Made by a program: the position numbers and the translations under genes. This document shows positions 1-6,680 of a DNA stretch of 64,000 nt, in pieces. Numbering within the stretch: position 1 is the first letter of the stretch; the number at the start of each line of letters is the position of its first letter. Origin of the DNA: Actinomycetospora lutea. Lineage in GTDB: Bacteria > Actinomycetota > Actinomycetes > Mycobacteriales > Pseudonocardiaceae. The DNA lies in assembly GCF_028737205.1 (NCBI RefSeq), contig NZ_JAQZAL010000012.1, positions 1 through 64,000 of the forward strand, written 5' to 3'. The notes beneath the pieces were generated by a model. It was not told where the DNA came from. It saw nothing but the letters and a program-made list of their open reading frames with translations, and did no database searches.

Positions 1-2
1 CG

Positions 3-161
3 GTCTCGTTCTCGATCATGATCGGGCTGCTGATCATCGGGTTCGTGGCCAACGAGCTGATCCGCCCGATCAACCCGAAGCACTACGTCAGTGACGCCGA
101 GCGTGCCGCGCCCGAGGGCTCGGACGCCGCCGAGGAGCGCAGGCAGGGAGCATCCCGATGA
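3..161 (+). CDS. OFA-family MFS transporter, C-terminal end (partial)
   Basis: This is the last 52 codons of a gene that begins before the window. It encodes a hydrophobic segment (SFSIMIGLLIIGFVANELI) followed by a charged tail beginning RPINPKHYV. A last membrane helix followed by an RP(I/V)(N/D)P tail is typical of the OFA (oxalate:formate antiporter) family of major facilitator carriers. The stop overlaps the next start as ATGA, and that next gene looks like the small protein usually encoded beside OFA carriers, which strengthens the call. Together with the DUF6457 gene downstream, it suggests a formate or oxalate locus to the left of the window. The substrate is inferred from the family only. 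Confidence 0.7.
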   Translation, partial: VSFSIMIGLLIIGFVANELIRPINPKHYVSDAERAAPEGSDAAEERRQGASR

Positions 162-304
162 GCAACCCGACCAGCAACGAGAGCGGGGCCGGTTCGCCGT
201 CCGCCGGCCGCGTCGCCCTGACCGTCGTCGTGTGGCTGTGGGTGGTGATCCCGTTCCTGTACGGGGTGTGGTCGCTGCTGCAGAACGTCGGGGCCCTTTT
301 CTGA
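158..304 (+). CDS. MFS transporter small subunit (single-TM microprotein)
   Basis: A 48-residue protein with a polar Ser/Asn-rich N-terminus and one hydrophobic helix (about residues 19-41, VALTVVVWLWVVIPFLYGVW). The ATG overlaps the stop of the preceding carrier gene by 4 bp, so the two are translationally coupled. The WLWVxxPxxYGV pattern matches the small membrane proteins encoded directly after OFA-type transporters in actinobacteria, annotated as MFS transporter small subunit. A role in stabilising or modulating the carrier is inferred from coupling and family context. No biochemical role can be read from the sequence. Confidence 0.7.
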   Translation: MSNPTSNESGAGSPSAGRVALTVVVWLWVVIPFLYGVWSLLQNVGALF

Positions 305-340
305 GGAACCTCCGGGTCGGCGGCGTGGGAGGGTCGTGAG

Positions 341-616
341 GTGAGCACGCTCTCCGACTGGATCGACGAGGTCGTCCGCGAGCTCGGCATCGACGAGCTC
401 GGCGACCTCGTCGCCCCCGAGGTCGTCACGCCCCTGGTGCTCGACATGACCAAGGACGTCGCCCACGGCGTGGCCCGGCCCGCGGCGCCCGTCAGCGCCT
501 ACCTGCTGGGCCTCGCCGTGGGACGGGCGGCCGGGTCGGGGCCGGGGGAGCGCGAGCTCGCGCAGGGCTTCGCGGACCGGCTGGCGGCGCGCGCCCGCGG
601 CGAGACCCCGCCGTAG
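341..616 (+). CDS. DUF6457 domain-containing protein
   Basis: A 91-residue soluble protein starting at GTG 341, 36 bp after the small transporter subunit. It opens with a Trp-Ile-Asp segment (SDWIDEVVRELG) and contains the conserved block DVAHGVARPAAPVSAYLLGLAVGR, diagnostic of DUF6457. Members are usually found beside molybdenum-cofactor or formate dehydrogenase accessory genes in actinobacteria. With the OFA carrier upstream, a link to formate metabolism is plausible but inferred. Its stop codon lies inside the likely -10 element of folC. Confidence 0.65.
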   Translation: MSTLSDWIDEVVRELGIDELGDLVAPEVVTPLVLDMTKDVAHGVARPAAPVSAYLLGLAVGRAAGSGPGERELAQGFADRLAARARGETPP

Positions 617-619
617 CAT
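614..619 (+). promoter_or_regulatory. probable -10 element of folC (leaderless or near-leaderless)
   Basis: TAGCAT fits the TAnnnT -10 consensus and ends 5 bases before GTG 625 and 8 before ATG 628, so transcription would start at or next to the start codon. No convincing -35 hexamer is visible. It overlaps the stop codon of the preceding gene. Confidence 0.35.
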
Positions 620-627
620 CAGGGGTG

Positions 628-2196
628 ATGAGCAGCGACGACCGATGGGGTCCGGTGGGGGCCGACCAGGACGCGTCGGGCGACGCCGACGCCGACGAGC
701 TCGCCCAGCTCCTGGCGATGGCCGGGGGCGCCGACGACGCGGGCTCCGGCCCGGGGGGTGGGGCGCTCGCCGACGCGCTGAGCCAGGGCGTCACCACCGG
801 CGCCATCGAGGGTGCGCCCGGCCACGAGCCCGACGACGCCGAGTCGCTCGCCGCGCTGCGCGCCGTCGAGGCCGAGCTCGACCAGCGCTGGCCCGAGACC
901 CGCATCGAGCCCTCGCTCGAGCGCATCCGCGCGCTCGTCGAGGTGCTCGGCGACCCGCAGCGCTCGTACCCGGCGATCCACGTGGCCGGCACCAACGGCA
1001 AGAGCTCGGTCACGCGCATGATCGACGCCCTGCTCACCCGCATCGGACCGCGCACCGGGCGCTACACGAGCCCGCACCTGCAGCGGGCCACCGAGCGCAT
1101 CGCCATCGACGGCGTCCCGATCAGCGCGCGCCGCTACGTCGAGGTCTACCAGGAGATCGCCCCCTTCCTCGGGATCGTCGACCGGGCGCAGGGCGATGGT
1201 CCGAAGCTCTCGAAGTTCGAGGTCCTCACCGGCATGGCGTTCGCCGCGTTCGCCGACGCGCCGGTCGACGTCGCCGTCCTCGAGGTCGGGCTGGGCGGGA
1301 GCTGGGACGCCACGAACCTCGCCGACGCCGCGGTCGCCGCGATCACGCCGATCGACATCGACCACGTGAACTATCTGGGCCCGGAGCTCGGCGGGATCGC
1401 CGCCGAGAAGGCCGGCGTCATCAAGCAGGGGGCCGTCGCCCTCATGGCCGAGCAGTCGCCCGAGGCGGCCACGGTGCTGCTCGAGCGCGCGGTGGCGATG
1501 GACGCCGAGGTCGCCCGGGCCGGGATGGAGTTCGGGGTGCTCGGCCGCGAGGTCGCCGTGGGCGGCCAGCAGCTGCGCCTGCAGGGCCTCGGCGGCGAGT
1601 ACGACGACATCTACCTGCCGCTCTTCGGCGAGCACCAGGCCAAGAACGCCGCGCTGGCGCTCGCGACCGTGGAGGCGTTCTTCGGCGCGGGGGCATCGCG
1701 CAAGCTCGACATCGCCGCCGTGCGCGACGCGTTCGCCTCGGTGCGGGTGCCCGGGCGCCTCGAGCGGCTGCGCTCGGCGCCGACCGTCGTGGTCGACGCC
1801 GCCCACAACCCCCACGGGGCCCGGGCGGCCGCGGCCGCGGTGCGCGAGGAGTTCTCGTTCCGCCGCCTCGTCGGGGTCGTCGCCGTGATGCGCGACAAGG
1901 ACGCCGAGGGCATCCTCACCGCGCTCGAGCCGGTGCTCGACGAGGTCGTCGTCACCGCCGTCGCCTCGCCGCGCGCGATGGACGCCGACGAGCTCGCGAG
2001 CCTCGCGGTCGGGTTCTTCGGCGCCGACCGGGTCGTCGTCGAGACCCGGATGGACGCGGCGCTGGAGACAGCGATCGGGCTGGCCGAGGAGACCGACGAC
2101 CCGGAGACCCCGGTCGCGGGCGCGGGCGTGCTCGTCGTCGGCTCGGTGGTGGCCGCGGGCGAGGCCCGCACGCTGCTGGGGAGGGAGCCGGCGTGA
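628..2196 (+). CDS. folC: bifunctional folylpolyglutamate/dihydrofolate synthase
   Basis: Cytosolic Mur-ligase-superfamily enzyme that adds glutamate to dihydropteroate and tetrahydrofolate using ATP. It is about 522 residues, with the P-loop AGTNGKSS at about residues 120-127, then SPHLQ, the central DxxNVxYLGP-type block and the C-terminal ligase domain with VVDAAHNPHGARA. The first 65-70 residues are an acidic, Ala/Asp/Gly-rich extension absent from most FolC proteins, so either this N-terminus is dispensable or the true start is further in. GTG 625 is in frame just upstream and is an equally possible leaderless start. The stop overlaps the GTG of the next gene (GTGA). Confidence 0.93.
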   Translation: MSSDDRWGPVGADQDASGDADADELAQLLAMAGGADDAGSGPGGGALADALSQGVTTGAIEGAPGHEPDDAESLAALRAVEAELDQRWPETRIEPSLERIRALVEVLGDPQRSYPAIHVAGTNGKSSVTRMIDALLTRIGPRTGRYTSPHLQRATERIAIDGVPISARRYVEVYQEIAPFLGIVDRAQGDGPKLSKFEVLTGMAFAAFADAPVDVAVLEVGLGGSWDATNLADAAVAAITPIDIDHVNYLGPELGGIAAEKAGVIKQGAVALMAEQSPEAATVLLERAVAMDAEVARAGMEFGVLGREVAVGGQQLRLQGLGGEYDDIYLPLFGEHQAKNAALALATVEAFFGAGASRKLDIAAVRDAFASVRVPGRLERLRSAPTVVVDAAHNPHGARAAAAAVREEFSFRRLVGVVAVMRDKDAEGILTALEPVLDEVVVTAVASPRAMDADELASLAVGFFGADRVVVETRMDAALETAIGLAEETDDPETPVAGAGVLVVGSVVAAGEARTLLGREPA

Positions 2197-2618
2197 GCTC
2201 GGGAGACGGAGCGGAGCGGAGCTCGACCATCGGGACGAGCCCCGACGGCGGCGCCGCCGCGAAGAAGGCGTTCCGGGGTCCGGCCAGCGCGTGCCTGTCG
2301 CTCGAGGTGGTCATCGTGCCGCTCGGGCTGCTCGTCATGGACAAGGTCGAGGGCGGCCTGACGCCCGCCAAGATCGCCTGGGTGGTCGTGCTGACCGTCG
2401 GCATGATCGTCGCGATCGCGACCTTCTCGCGGCCGTGGGGCCTGCCGCTGGCCCTGGGCCTGCAGGTGCTCATGCTGCTGGGCTGGGTCGTCTCGCCGTC
2501 GCTCGGCGTGCTCGGGCTGGTCTTCTGCCTCGTCTGGGCGCTGATGCTGTGGATGCGCCACGAGGTGCTGCGCCGCCAGCGACTGTTCGCGGAGCGCAGC
2601 GGAGCCGGACCCGAGTAG
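2193..2618 (+). CDS. DUF4233 domain-containing membrane protein
   Basis: 141 residues starting at GTG 2193, overlapping the folC stop by 4 bp. After a 25-residue polar N-terminus it has about four hydrophobic helices ([64 protein letters not shown]) and ends in an Arg-rich tail. This is the DUF4233 pattern, a small membrane protein habitually encoded between folC and ndk in actinobacteria. Function is unknown. The N-terminal codons 3-12 lie inside copy 1 of a 28-bp dispersed repeat described separately, so this extension is probably not part of the ancestral protein. Confidence 0.8.
   Translation: MSSGDGAERSSTIGTSPDGGAAAKKAFRGPASACLSLEVVIVPLGLLVMDKVEGGLTPAKIAWVVVLTVGMIVAIATFSRPWGLPLALGLQVLMLLGWVVSPSLGVLGLVFCLVWALMLWMRHEVLRRQRLFAERSGAGPE
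2201..2228 (+). repeat. 28-bp dispersed repeat, copy 1
   Basis: Starts GGGAGACG and ends GAGCTCGACC. It shares the frame GGGAGACG-(G/C)AGC-N5-(G/C)-GAGCTCG-N-CC with copies at 5673, 24943 and 31146, all on the plus strand and all inside coding sequence. This copy encodes part of the N-terminus of the DUF4233 protein. Confidence 0.55.
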
Positions 2619-2652
2619 CAGTGGGCGGAGCAGGGCGGCCGAGCGCGCTCGT

Positions 2653-2658
2653 TACCCT
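2653..2658 (+). promoter_or_regulatory. probable -10 element of ndk
   Basis: TACCCT in the context GTTACCCT, 36 bases before the ndk start. The same context precedes the radical SAM gene (3175) and, as GGTACCCT, the rplU operon (10075). The leader carries a GAGAGGA ribosome binding site. Confidence 0.4.
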
Positions 2659-2694
2659 CGGCGTCGAACTGCGGTCCACCCTGAGAGGAACCAC

Positions 2695-3099
2695 GTGAAC
2701 GAGCGCACCCTGGTGCTGGTCAAGCCCGACGGCGTCGAGCGGGGCCTGATCGGCGAGGTCGTCTCGCGCATCGAGCGCAAGGGTCTGCGCCTCGTGTCGC
2801 TGGAGCTGAAGTCGGTCGACCGCGACCTCGCGTCGCAGCACTACGCCGAGCACGAGGGCAAGGGCTTCTACGAGGAGCTCATCTCGTTCATCACCTCGGC
2901 CCCGGTGGCCGCGATGGTCGTCGAGGGCCCGCGCGCCATCGCCGCGTTCCGCCAGATCGCGGGCGGCACCGACCCCGTCGAGAAGGCCGTGCCCGGCTCG
3001 ATCCGCGGCGACCTGGCCCTCGAGACCGGCTCGAACATCGTGCACGGCTCCGACTCGCCCGAGTCCGCCGAGCGCGAGATCAAGCTCTGGTTCGGCTGA
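2695..3099 (+). CDS. ndk: nucleoside diphosphate kinase
   Basis: 134 residues, the usual length for the family. It transfers the gamma phosphate of ATP to nucleoside diphosphates through a phosphohistidine. The nucleotide-binding start [18 protein letters not shown] is intact, and the catalytic His is residue 117 in NIVHGSDS. The GTG start follows GAGAGGA with 5-base spacing. It follows DUF4233 and is closed by a strong hairpin at 3117. Confidence 0.97.
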   Translation: MNERTLVLVKPDGVERGLIGEVVSRIERKGLRLVSLELKSVDRDLASQHYAEHEGKGFYEELISFITSAPVAAMVVEGPRAIAAFRQIAGGTDPVEKAVPGSIRGDLALETGSNIVHGSDSPESAEREIKLWFG

Positions 3100-3116
3100 C
3101 GGCCGACGCCGCGTGA

Positions 3117-3148
3117 GTGGTTCGGGTCGCTCCGGCGACCCGAACCAC
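3117..3148. terminator. hairpin terminator after ndk
   Basis: A perfect 14-bp inverted repeat (3117-3130 with 3135-3148) with a 4-base TCCG loop, 17 bases after the ndk stop. There is no U-tract, as is usual in high-GC actinobacteria. It separates ndk from the leaderless promoter of the next gene. Confidence 0.75.
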
Positions 3149-3174
3149 GCACGAGGCGGGGCCATCGCGATCGT

Positions 3175-3180
3175 TACCCT
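3175..3180 (+). promoter_or_regulatory. -10 element of a leaderless transcript
   Basis: TACCCT ends 6 bases before GTG 3187. The expected transcription start therefore coincides with the start codon, and no ribosome binding site lies between. Confidence 0.45.
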
Positions 3181-3186
3181 GGGTCC

Positions 3187-5163
3187 GTGGTCGAGTCCGT
3201 GTTCGAACGCCTGGAGCCGCTGCTGCCCCGGGTCCGCAAGCCCGTCCAGTACGTCGGCGGCGAGCGCAACGCGGGGACCAAGCCGTGGGAGTCGGTGCCG
3301 GTCCACTGGGCGCTCTGCTACCCCGACGCCTACGAGGTGGGTCTGCCCAACCAGGGCCTGATGATCCTCTACGAGGTCCTCAACGAGCGCCCCGACGCGC
3401 TCGCCGAGCGCACCTACGCCGTGTGGCCGGATCTCGCCGAGCTCATGCGCGAGCACGGGGTCCCGCAGTTCACCGTCGACGGGCACCGCCCGGTCGGCGC
3501 GTTCGACGTCCTCGGCGTCAGCTTCGCCACCGAGCTCGGGTACACGAACCTGCTCTCGATCCTCGACCTCGCCGGGATCCCGCTGCGCAGCGCCGACCGC
3601 GACACCTCCCACCCGCTCGTGCTCGCCGGCGGTCACGCCGCGTTCAACCCCGAGCCGATCGCCGACTTCGTCGACATCGTCGCCCTGGGCGACGGCGAGG
3701 AGGTCGTCGGCGACATCACGGACGCGGTCAAGGAGGCCACGGCGTCGGGGCTGACGCGGCGGCAGACCCTCGAGCGCCTCGCGGCCGTGCCCGGCGTGTA
3801 CGTCCCGGGGCTCTACGAGGTCTCCTACGGCGCGGACGGCGCCATCGTGGCGGTCACGCCGACCAGCGACGCGGCTCCCGCGCGTGTCCACAAGCGCACC
3901 ACCAGCGACCTCGACGACTGGCCCTACCCGAAGAAGCCGCTGGTCCCGATGGCCGAGACCGTCCACGAGCGGATGAGCGTCGAGATCTTCCGCGGGTGCA
4001 CGCGGGGCTGCCGGTTCTGCCAGGCCGGCATGATCACCCGGCCGGTGCGGGAGCGCTCGCCGCAGGGCGTGGGGGAGATGGTCGAGGAGGGCCTGAAGAA
4101 CTCCGGCTACCACGAGGTCGGGCTGCTCTCGCTCTCCAGCGCCGATCACTCCGGCATCGGCGAGATCGCGACCTCGCTCGCCGACCGCTACGAGGGCACC
4201 GGCACCGGCCTGAGCCTGCCGTCCACGCGGGTGGACGCGTTCAACGTGACGCTGGCCGAGGAGCTGACCCGCAGCGGCCGCCGCTCCGGGCTCACCTTCG
4301 CCCCCGAGGGCGGGTCGGAGCGCCTCCGCAAGGTGATCAACAAGATGGTCTCCGAGGAGGAGCTCATCAGGACCGTCGCCACCGCCTACGAGCACGGGTG
4401 GCGGCAGGTCAAGCTCTACTTCATGTGCGGTCTGCCCACCGAGACCGACGAGGACGTCCTGCAGATCGCGTCGATGGCCCACGAGGTCATCCGCGCCGGG
4501 CGCCAGGCCGCGGGCCGCGGGGACATCCGCACGACGGTGTCGATCGGCGCCTTCGTGCCCAAGCCGCACACCCCGTTCCAGTGGGCCGGGCAGACCCCGC
4601 CCGACGTGGTCGACCAGCGGCTGCGCAAGCTCCGCGAGGCCATCAACAGCGACCGGTCGCTGGGCCGCAACATCGGTCTGCGCTACCACGACGGGCAGCC
4701 CAGCCTCGTCGAGGGCCTGCTCAGCCGGGGTGACCGCCGCATCGGGCGGGTCATCGAGCGGGCGTGGCGCGATGGCCAGCAGTTCGACGGCTGGAGCGAG
4801 CACTTCTCGTTCGAGAGGTGGATGGACGCCGCCGCGGCGGAGCTGGACGGCGTCGACGTCGACTGGTTCACCACCCGCGAGCGCGACGACCGCGAGATCC
4901 TGCCCTGGGACCACCTCGACTCCGGGCTCGACCGGGGCTGGCTGTGGGACGACTGGCAGGACGCGCTCGCCGCCGAGGAGCAGGACGACTGCCGCTGGAC
5001 GCCGTGCTTCGACTGCGGCGTGTGCCCCACGATGGGCACCGAGATCCAGATCGGCCCAAGCCCGGTAGCACAGTCGGGGCGCCCGTCGCTGCCCATCACC
5101 CCCGTCGAGCACCGCACGTCGACCCCGGTCCACAACCCCGCGCTCGCCGCCGACCGTCGGTGA
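3187..5163 (+). CDS. TIGR03960-family B12-binding-domain radical SAM protein
   Basis: 658 residues. The N-terminal half carries a cobalamin-binding-like fold (VGLPNQGLMILYEVLN, VLGVSFATELGYTN). The radical SAM core has the CxxxCxxC cluster motif at Cys271, Cys275 and Cys278 (GCTRGCRFCQAG), which binds a 4Fe-4S cluster and S-adenosylmethionine. A Cys-rich segment near the C-terminus (CFDCGVCP) may bind a second cluster. Family TIGR03960 is found beside TIGR03936/DUF2344 proteins just upstream of RNase E and rplU, as here. The substrate is not established to my knowledge; an RNA or ribosome-linked role is inferred from context. The start GTG is 6 bases after a -10 box. Confidence 0.9.
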   Translation: MVESVFERLEPLLPRVRKPVQYVGGERNAGTKPWESVPVHWALCYPDAYEVGLPNQGLMILYEVLNERPDALAERTYAVWPDLAELMREHGVPQFTVDGHRPVGAFDVLGVSFATELGYTNLLSILDLAGIPLRSADRDTSHPLVLAGGHAAFNPEPIADFVDIVALGDGEEVVGDITDAVKEATASGLTRRQTLERLAAVPGVYVPGLYEVSYGADGAIVAVTPTSDAAPARVHKRTTSDLDDWPYPKKPLVPMAETVHERMSVEIFRGCTRGCRFCQAGMITRPVRERSPQGVGEMVEEGLKNSGYHEVGLLSLSSADHSGIGEIATSLADRYEGTGTGLSLPSTRVDAFNVTLAEELTRSGRRSGLTFAPEGGSERLRKVINKMVSEEELIRTVATAYEHGWRQVKLYFMCGLPTETDEDVLQIASMAHEVIRAGRQAAGRGDIRTTVSIGAFVPKPHTPFQWAGQTPPDVVDQRLRKLREAINSDRSLGRNIGLRYHDGQPSLVEGLLSRGDRRIGRVIERAWRDGQQFDGWSEHFSFERWMDAAAAELDGVDVDWFTTRERDDREILPWDHLDSGLDRGWLWDDWQDALAAEEQDDCRWTPCFDCGVCPTMGTEIQIGPSPVAQSGRPSLPITPVEHRTSTPVHNPALAADRR

Positions 5164-5666
5164 GCGCGGCCGAGGTCCCCGACGCCGAGGTGCGTGTCCG
5201 CCGGGCCGGCACCACGGACGGCGACGCGGTCGCCGCATTGCGCCGGGCCTGGGTCGAGCAGCGCGGCCGGATCGCGCCCGGCGCCGACCCGGGTTTCGAG
5301 CACGGGTTCGCCACCTGGTGGCGCGCCGAGCTCTCGCACCACGCGGTGTGGGTCGCCGAGGCGATGCACGGTGCGCAGTGGCGGGCCGTCGGGTCGCTCG
5401 ACGTCGCCGAGGTGGCCGCCATGCCGGCGCCCGGGCGGCCGGGGGAGCGGTGGGGCTACGTCGGCAGCCTCGTCGCGCTCGGGGCCGCGCCGCGCGGCGT
5501 GCCCCGCAGGCTCCTGGGCGCCGCGGTGACCCACGCGCGCGAGCGCGGGCTGGTCCGCCTGGTGCTGCGCCCGTCGGCCTCGGGGGCGGCCTTCTACCGC
5601 GCGGCGGGGTTCCGCCCGGCCGGCGAGGAGATGATGGTGCTGTCGACCGGTGGAGGGGGAGCGTGA
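5160..5666 (+). CDS. GNAT family N-acetyltransferase
   Basis: 168 residues starting at GTG 5160, overlapping the radical SAM stop by 4 bp. The N-terminus VRVRRAGTTDGDAVAAL and the C-terminal LVRLVLRPSASGAAFYRAAGF match the first and last strands of the GNAT fold. The acetyl-CoA pyrophosphate loop is unusual: the RxxGxG/A segment is replaced by GAAPRGVPRRLLGAAVTHA. Coupling on both sides (its stop overlaps the next ATG) places it inside the radical SAM/DUF2344 operon. The acceptor substrate is unknown. Confidence 0.75.
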   Translation: MSAAEVPDAEVRVRRAGTTDGDAVAALRRAWVEQRGRIAPGADPGFEHGFATWWRAELSHHAVWVAEAMHGAQWRAVGSLDVAEVAAMPAPGRPGERWGYVGSLVALGAAPRGVPRRLLGAAVTHARERGLVRLVLRPSASGAAFYRAAGFRPAGEEMMVLSTGGGGA

Positions 5667-6496
5667 TGGCGGGGGAGACGGAGCAGAAGGGAGCTCGCCC
5701 GGGTCGGGGCACCAAGCCCGGGGAGGCGGCGCACCCGTCCGCGCCGACGGTGGCGAAGCTGCGGATGCAGTTCGCCAAGCGCGGGCGCGCCCGCTTCAGC
5801 TCGCACCGTGATGTCGCGCGGACGATGGAGTGGACGCTGCGCCGCGCCGGGGTGCCGGTGTCCCTGTCGCACGGCTTCAGCCCGCACCCGCGGCTCTCGT
5901 GGATCGGGGCCGCCCCGACGGGCGCCGCCAGCGAGGCCGAGTACGTCGAGATCGGCGTCACCGAGCACCTCGACCCCGCCCTCGTCGCGCGCGAGGTCGA
6001 CGCGGTGCTCCCCGAGGGGATCGCCGTGGTCGAGGTGGTGGTCGCCGGTCCCGGGGCGCTCGCCGACCGGATCGACGCGAGCCGTTGGGAGATCGAGACC
6101 CCCGGCGTGGGCGACGAGGAGCTCGCCCGCGCCATCGAGGCGTTCCTCGCCGCCCCGGAGGTGTCGGTGGAGCGGGTCACCAAGAACGGTCCCAAGCCGC
6201 TGGACGTGCGAGCGGCCGTCGCCGAACTCCGTCTTTCGCTCACCCGGACGGACGAACCGGCGAGCCCGGACCGGGAGGACCGTGCACGAGCGGCGACGTG
6301 TGGGAGACTGGCGGCGGTCGTACGGCACACCACGCCGGCCGCACGACCCGACGACGTGTGCAGTGCCCTCCGTGCCGTCGCCGGTCTCGAGTTCCCGGAG
6401 CCCGTCAGGGCCACCCGGTGGGCCCAGGGTCGGCTCGACGATCGCGGAGAGCTGATCGACCCGCTCGCGGCGGACCGCGCGGCCACCCCCGCGTAG
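5666..6496 (+). CDS. TIGR03936-family DUF2344 domain protein
   Basis: 276 residues starting at ATG 5666 (GTG 5663 is also in frame). The conserved core begins LRMQFAKRGRARFSSHRDVA and continues with SLSHGFSPHPRLSW, the hallmark of TIGR03936/DUF2344. This family is encoded with, or fused to, TIGR03960 radical SAM proteins and is thought to act with them. The first 30 residues are Gly/Lys-rich and contain copy 2 of the dispersed 28-bp repeat. Function is unknown; partnership with the radical SAM protein is inferred from pairing. Confidence 0.85.
   Translation: MAGETEQKGARPGRGTKPGEAAHPSAPTVAKLRMQFAKRGRARFSSHRDVARTMEWTLRRAGVPVSLSHGFSPHPRLSWIGAAPTGAASEAEYVEIGVTEHLDPALVAREVDAVLPEGIAVVEVVVAGPGALADRIDASRWEIETPGVGDEELARAIEAFLAAPEVSVERVTKNGPKPLDVRAAVAELRLSLTRTDEPASPDREDRARAATCGRLAAVVRHTTPAARPDDVCSALRAVAGLEFPEPVRATRWAQGRLDDRGELIDPLAADRAATPA
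5673..5700 (+). repeat. 28-bp dispersed repeat, copy 2
   Basis: Begins GGGAGACGGAGC and ends GGAGCTCGCCC. It lies two codons after the ATG of the DUF2344 gene, in the same position relative to a coupled start as copies 1 and 4. Confidence 0.55.
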
Positions 6497-6680
6497 CCCC
6501 CCGGACGGGCCCGGTCGGCCTCGGTGCTGGTCGCGTCGCCGCACCGCACGACGAGACGGCCACCCGATCCGTCGGTCGTGCCGCAGTCGGCGACCGTCCC
6601 CGGCGGCCGCCCAGGCGAGACCACGCGAGGTCCCCGTGTGGCCGCGACATCCGTGTCGCGCCCGGGGACGGAGGAGATGG

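Noticed and set aside
619-1815. Long minus-strand open frame opposite folC, and many similar long antisense frames (for example opposite rne and comEC)
   Set aside because: At this GC content stops are rare in all frames. These frames are Arg/Gly/Val-rich, lack motifs and lie opposite genes with clear families.
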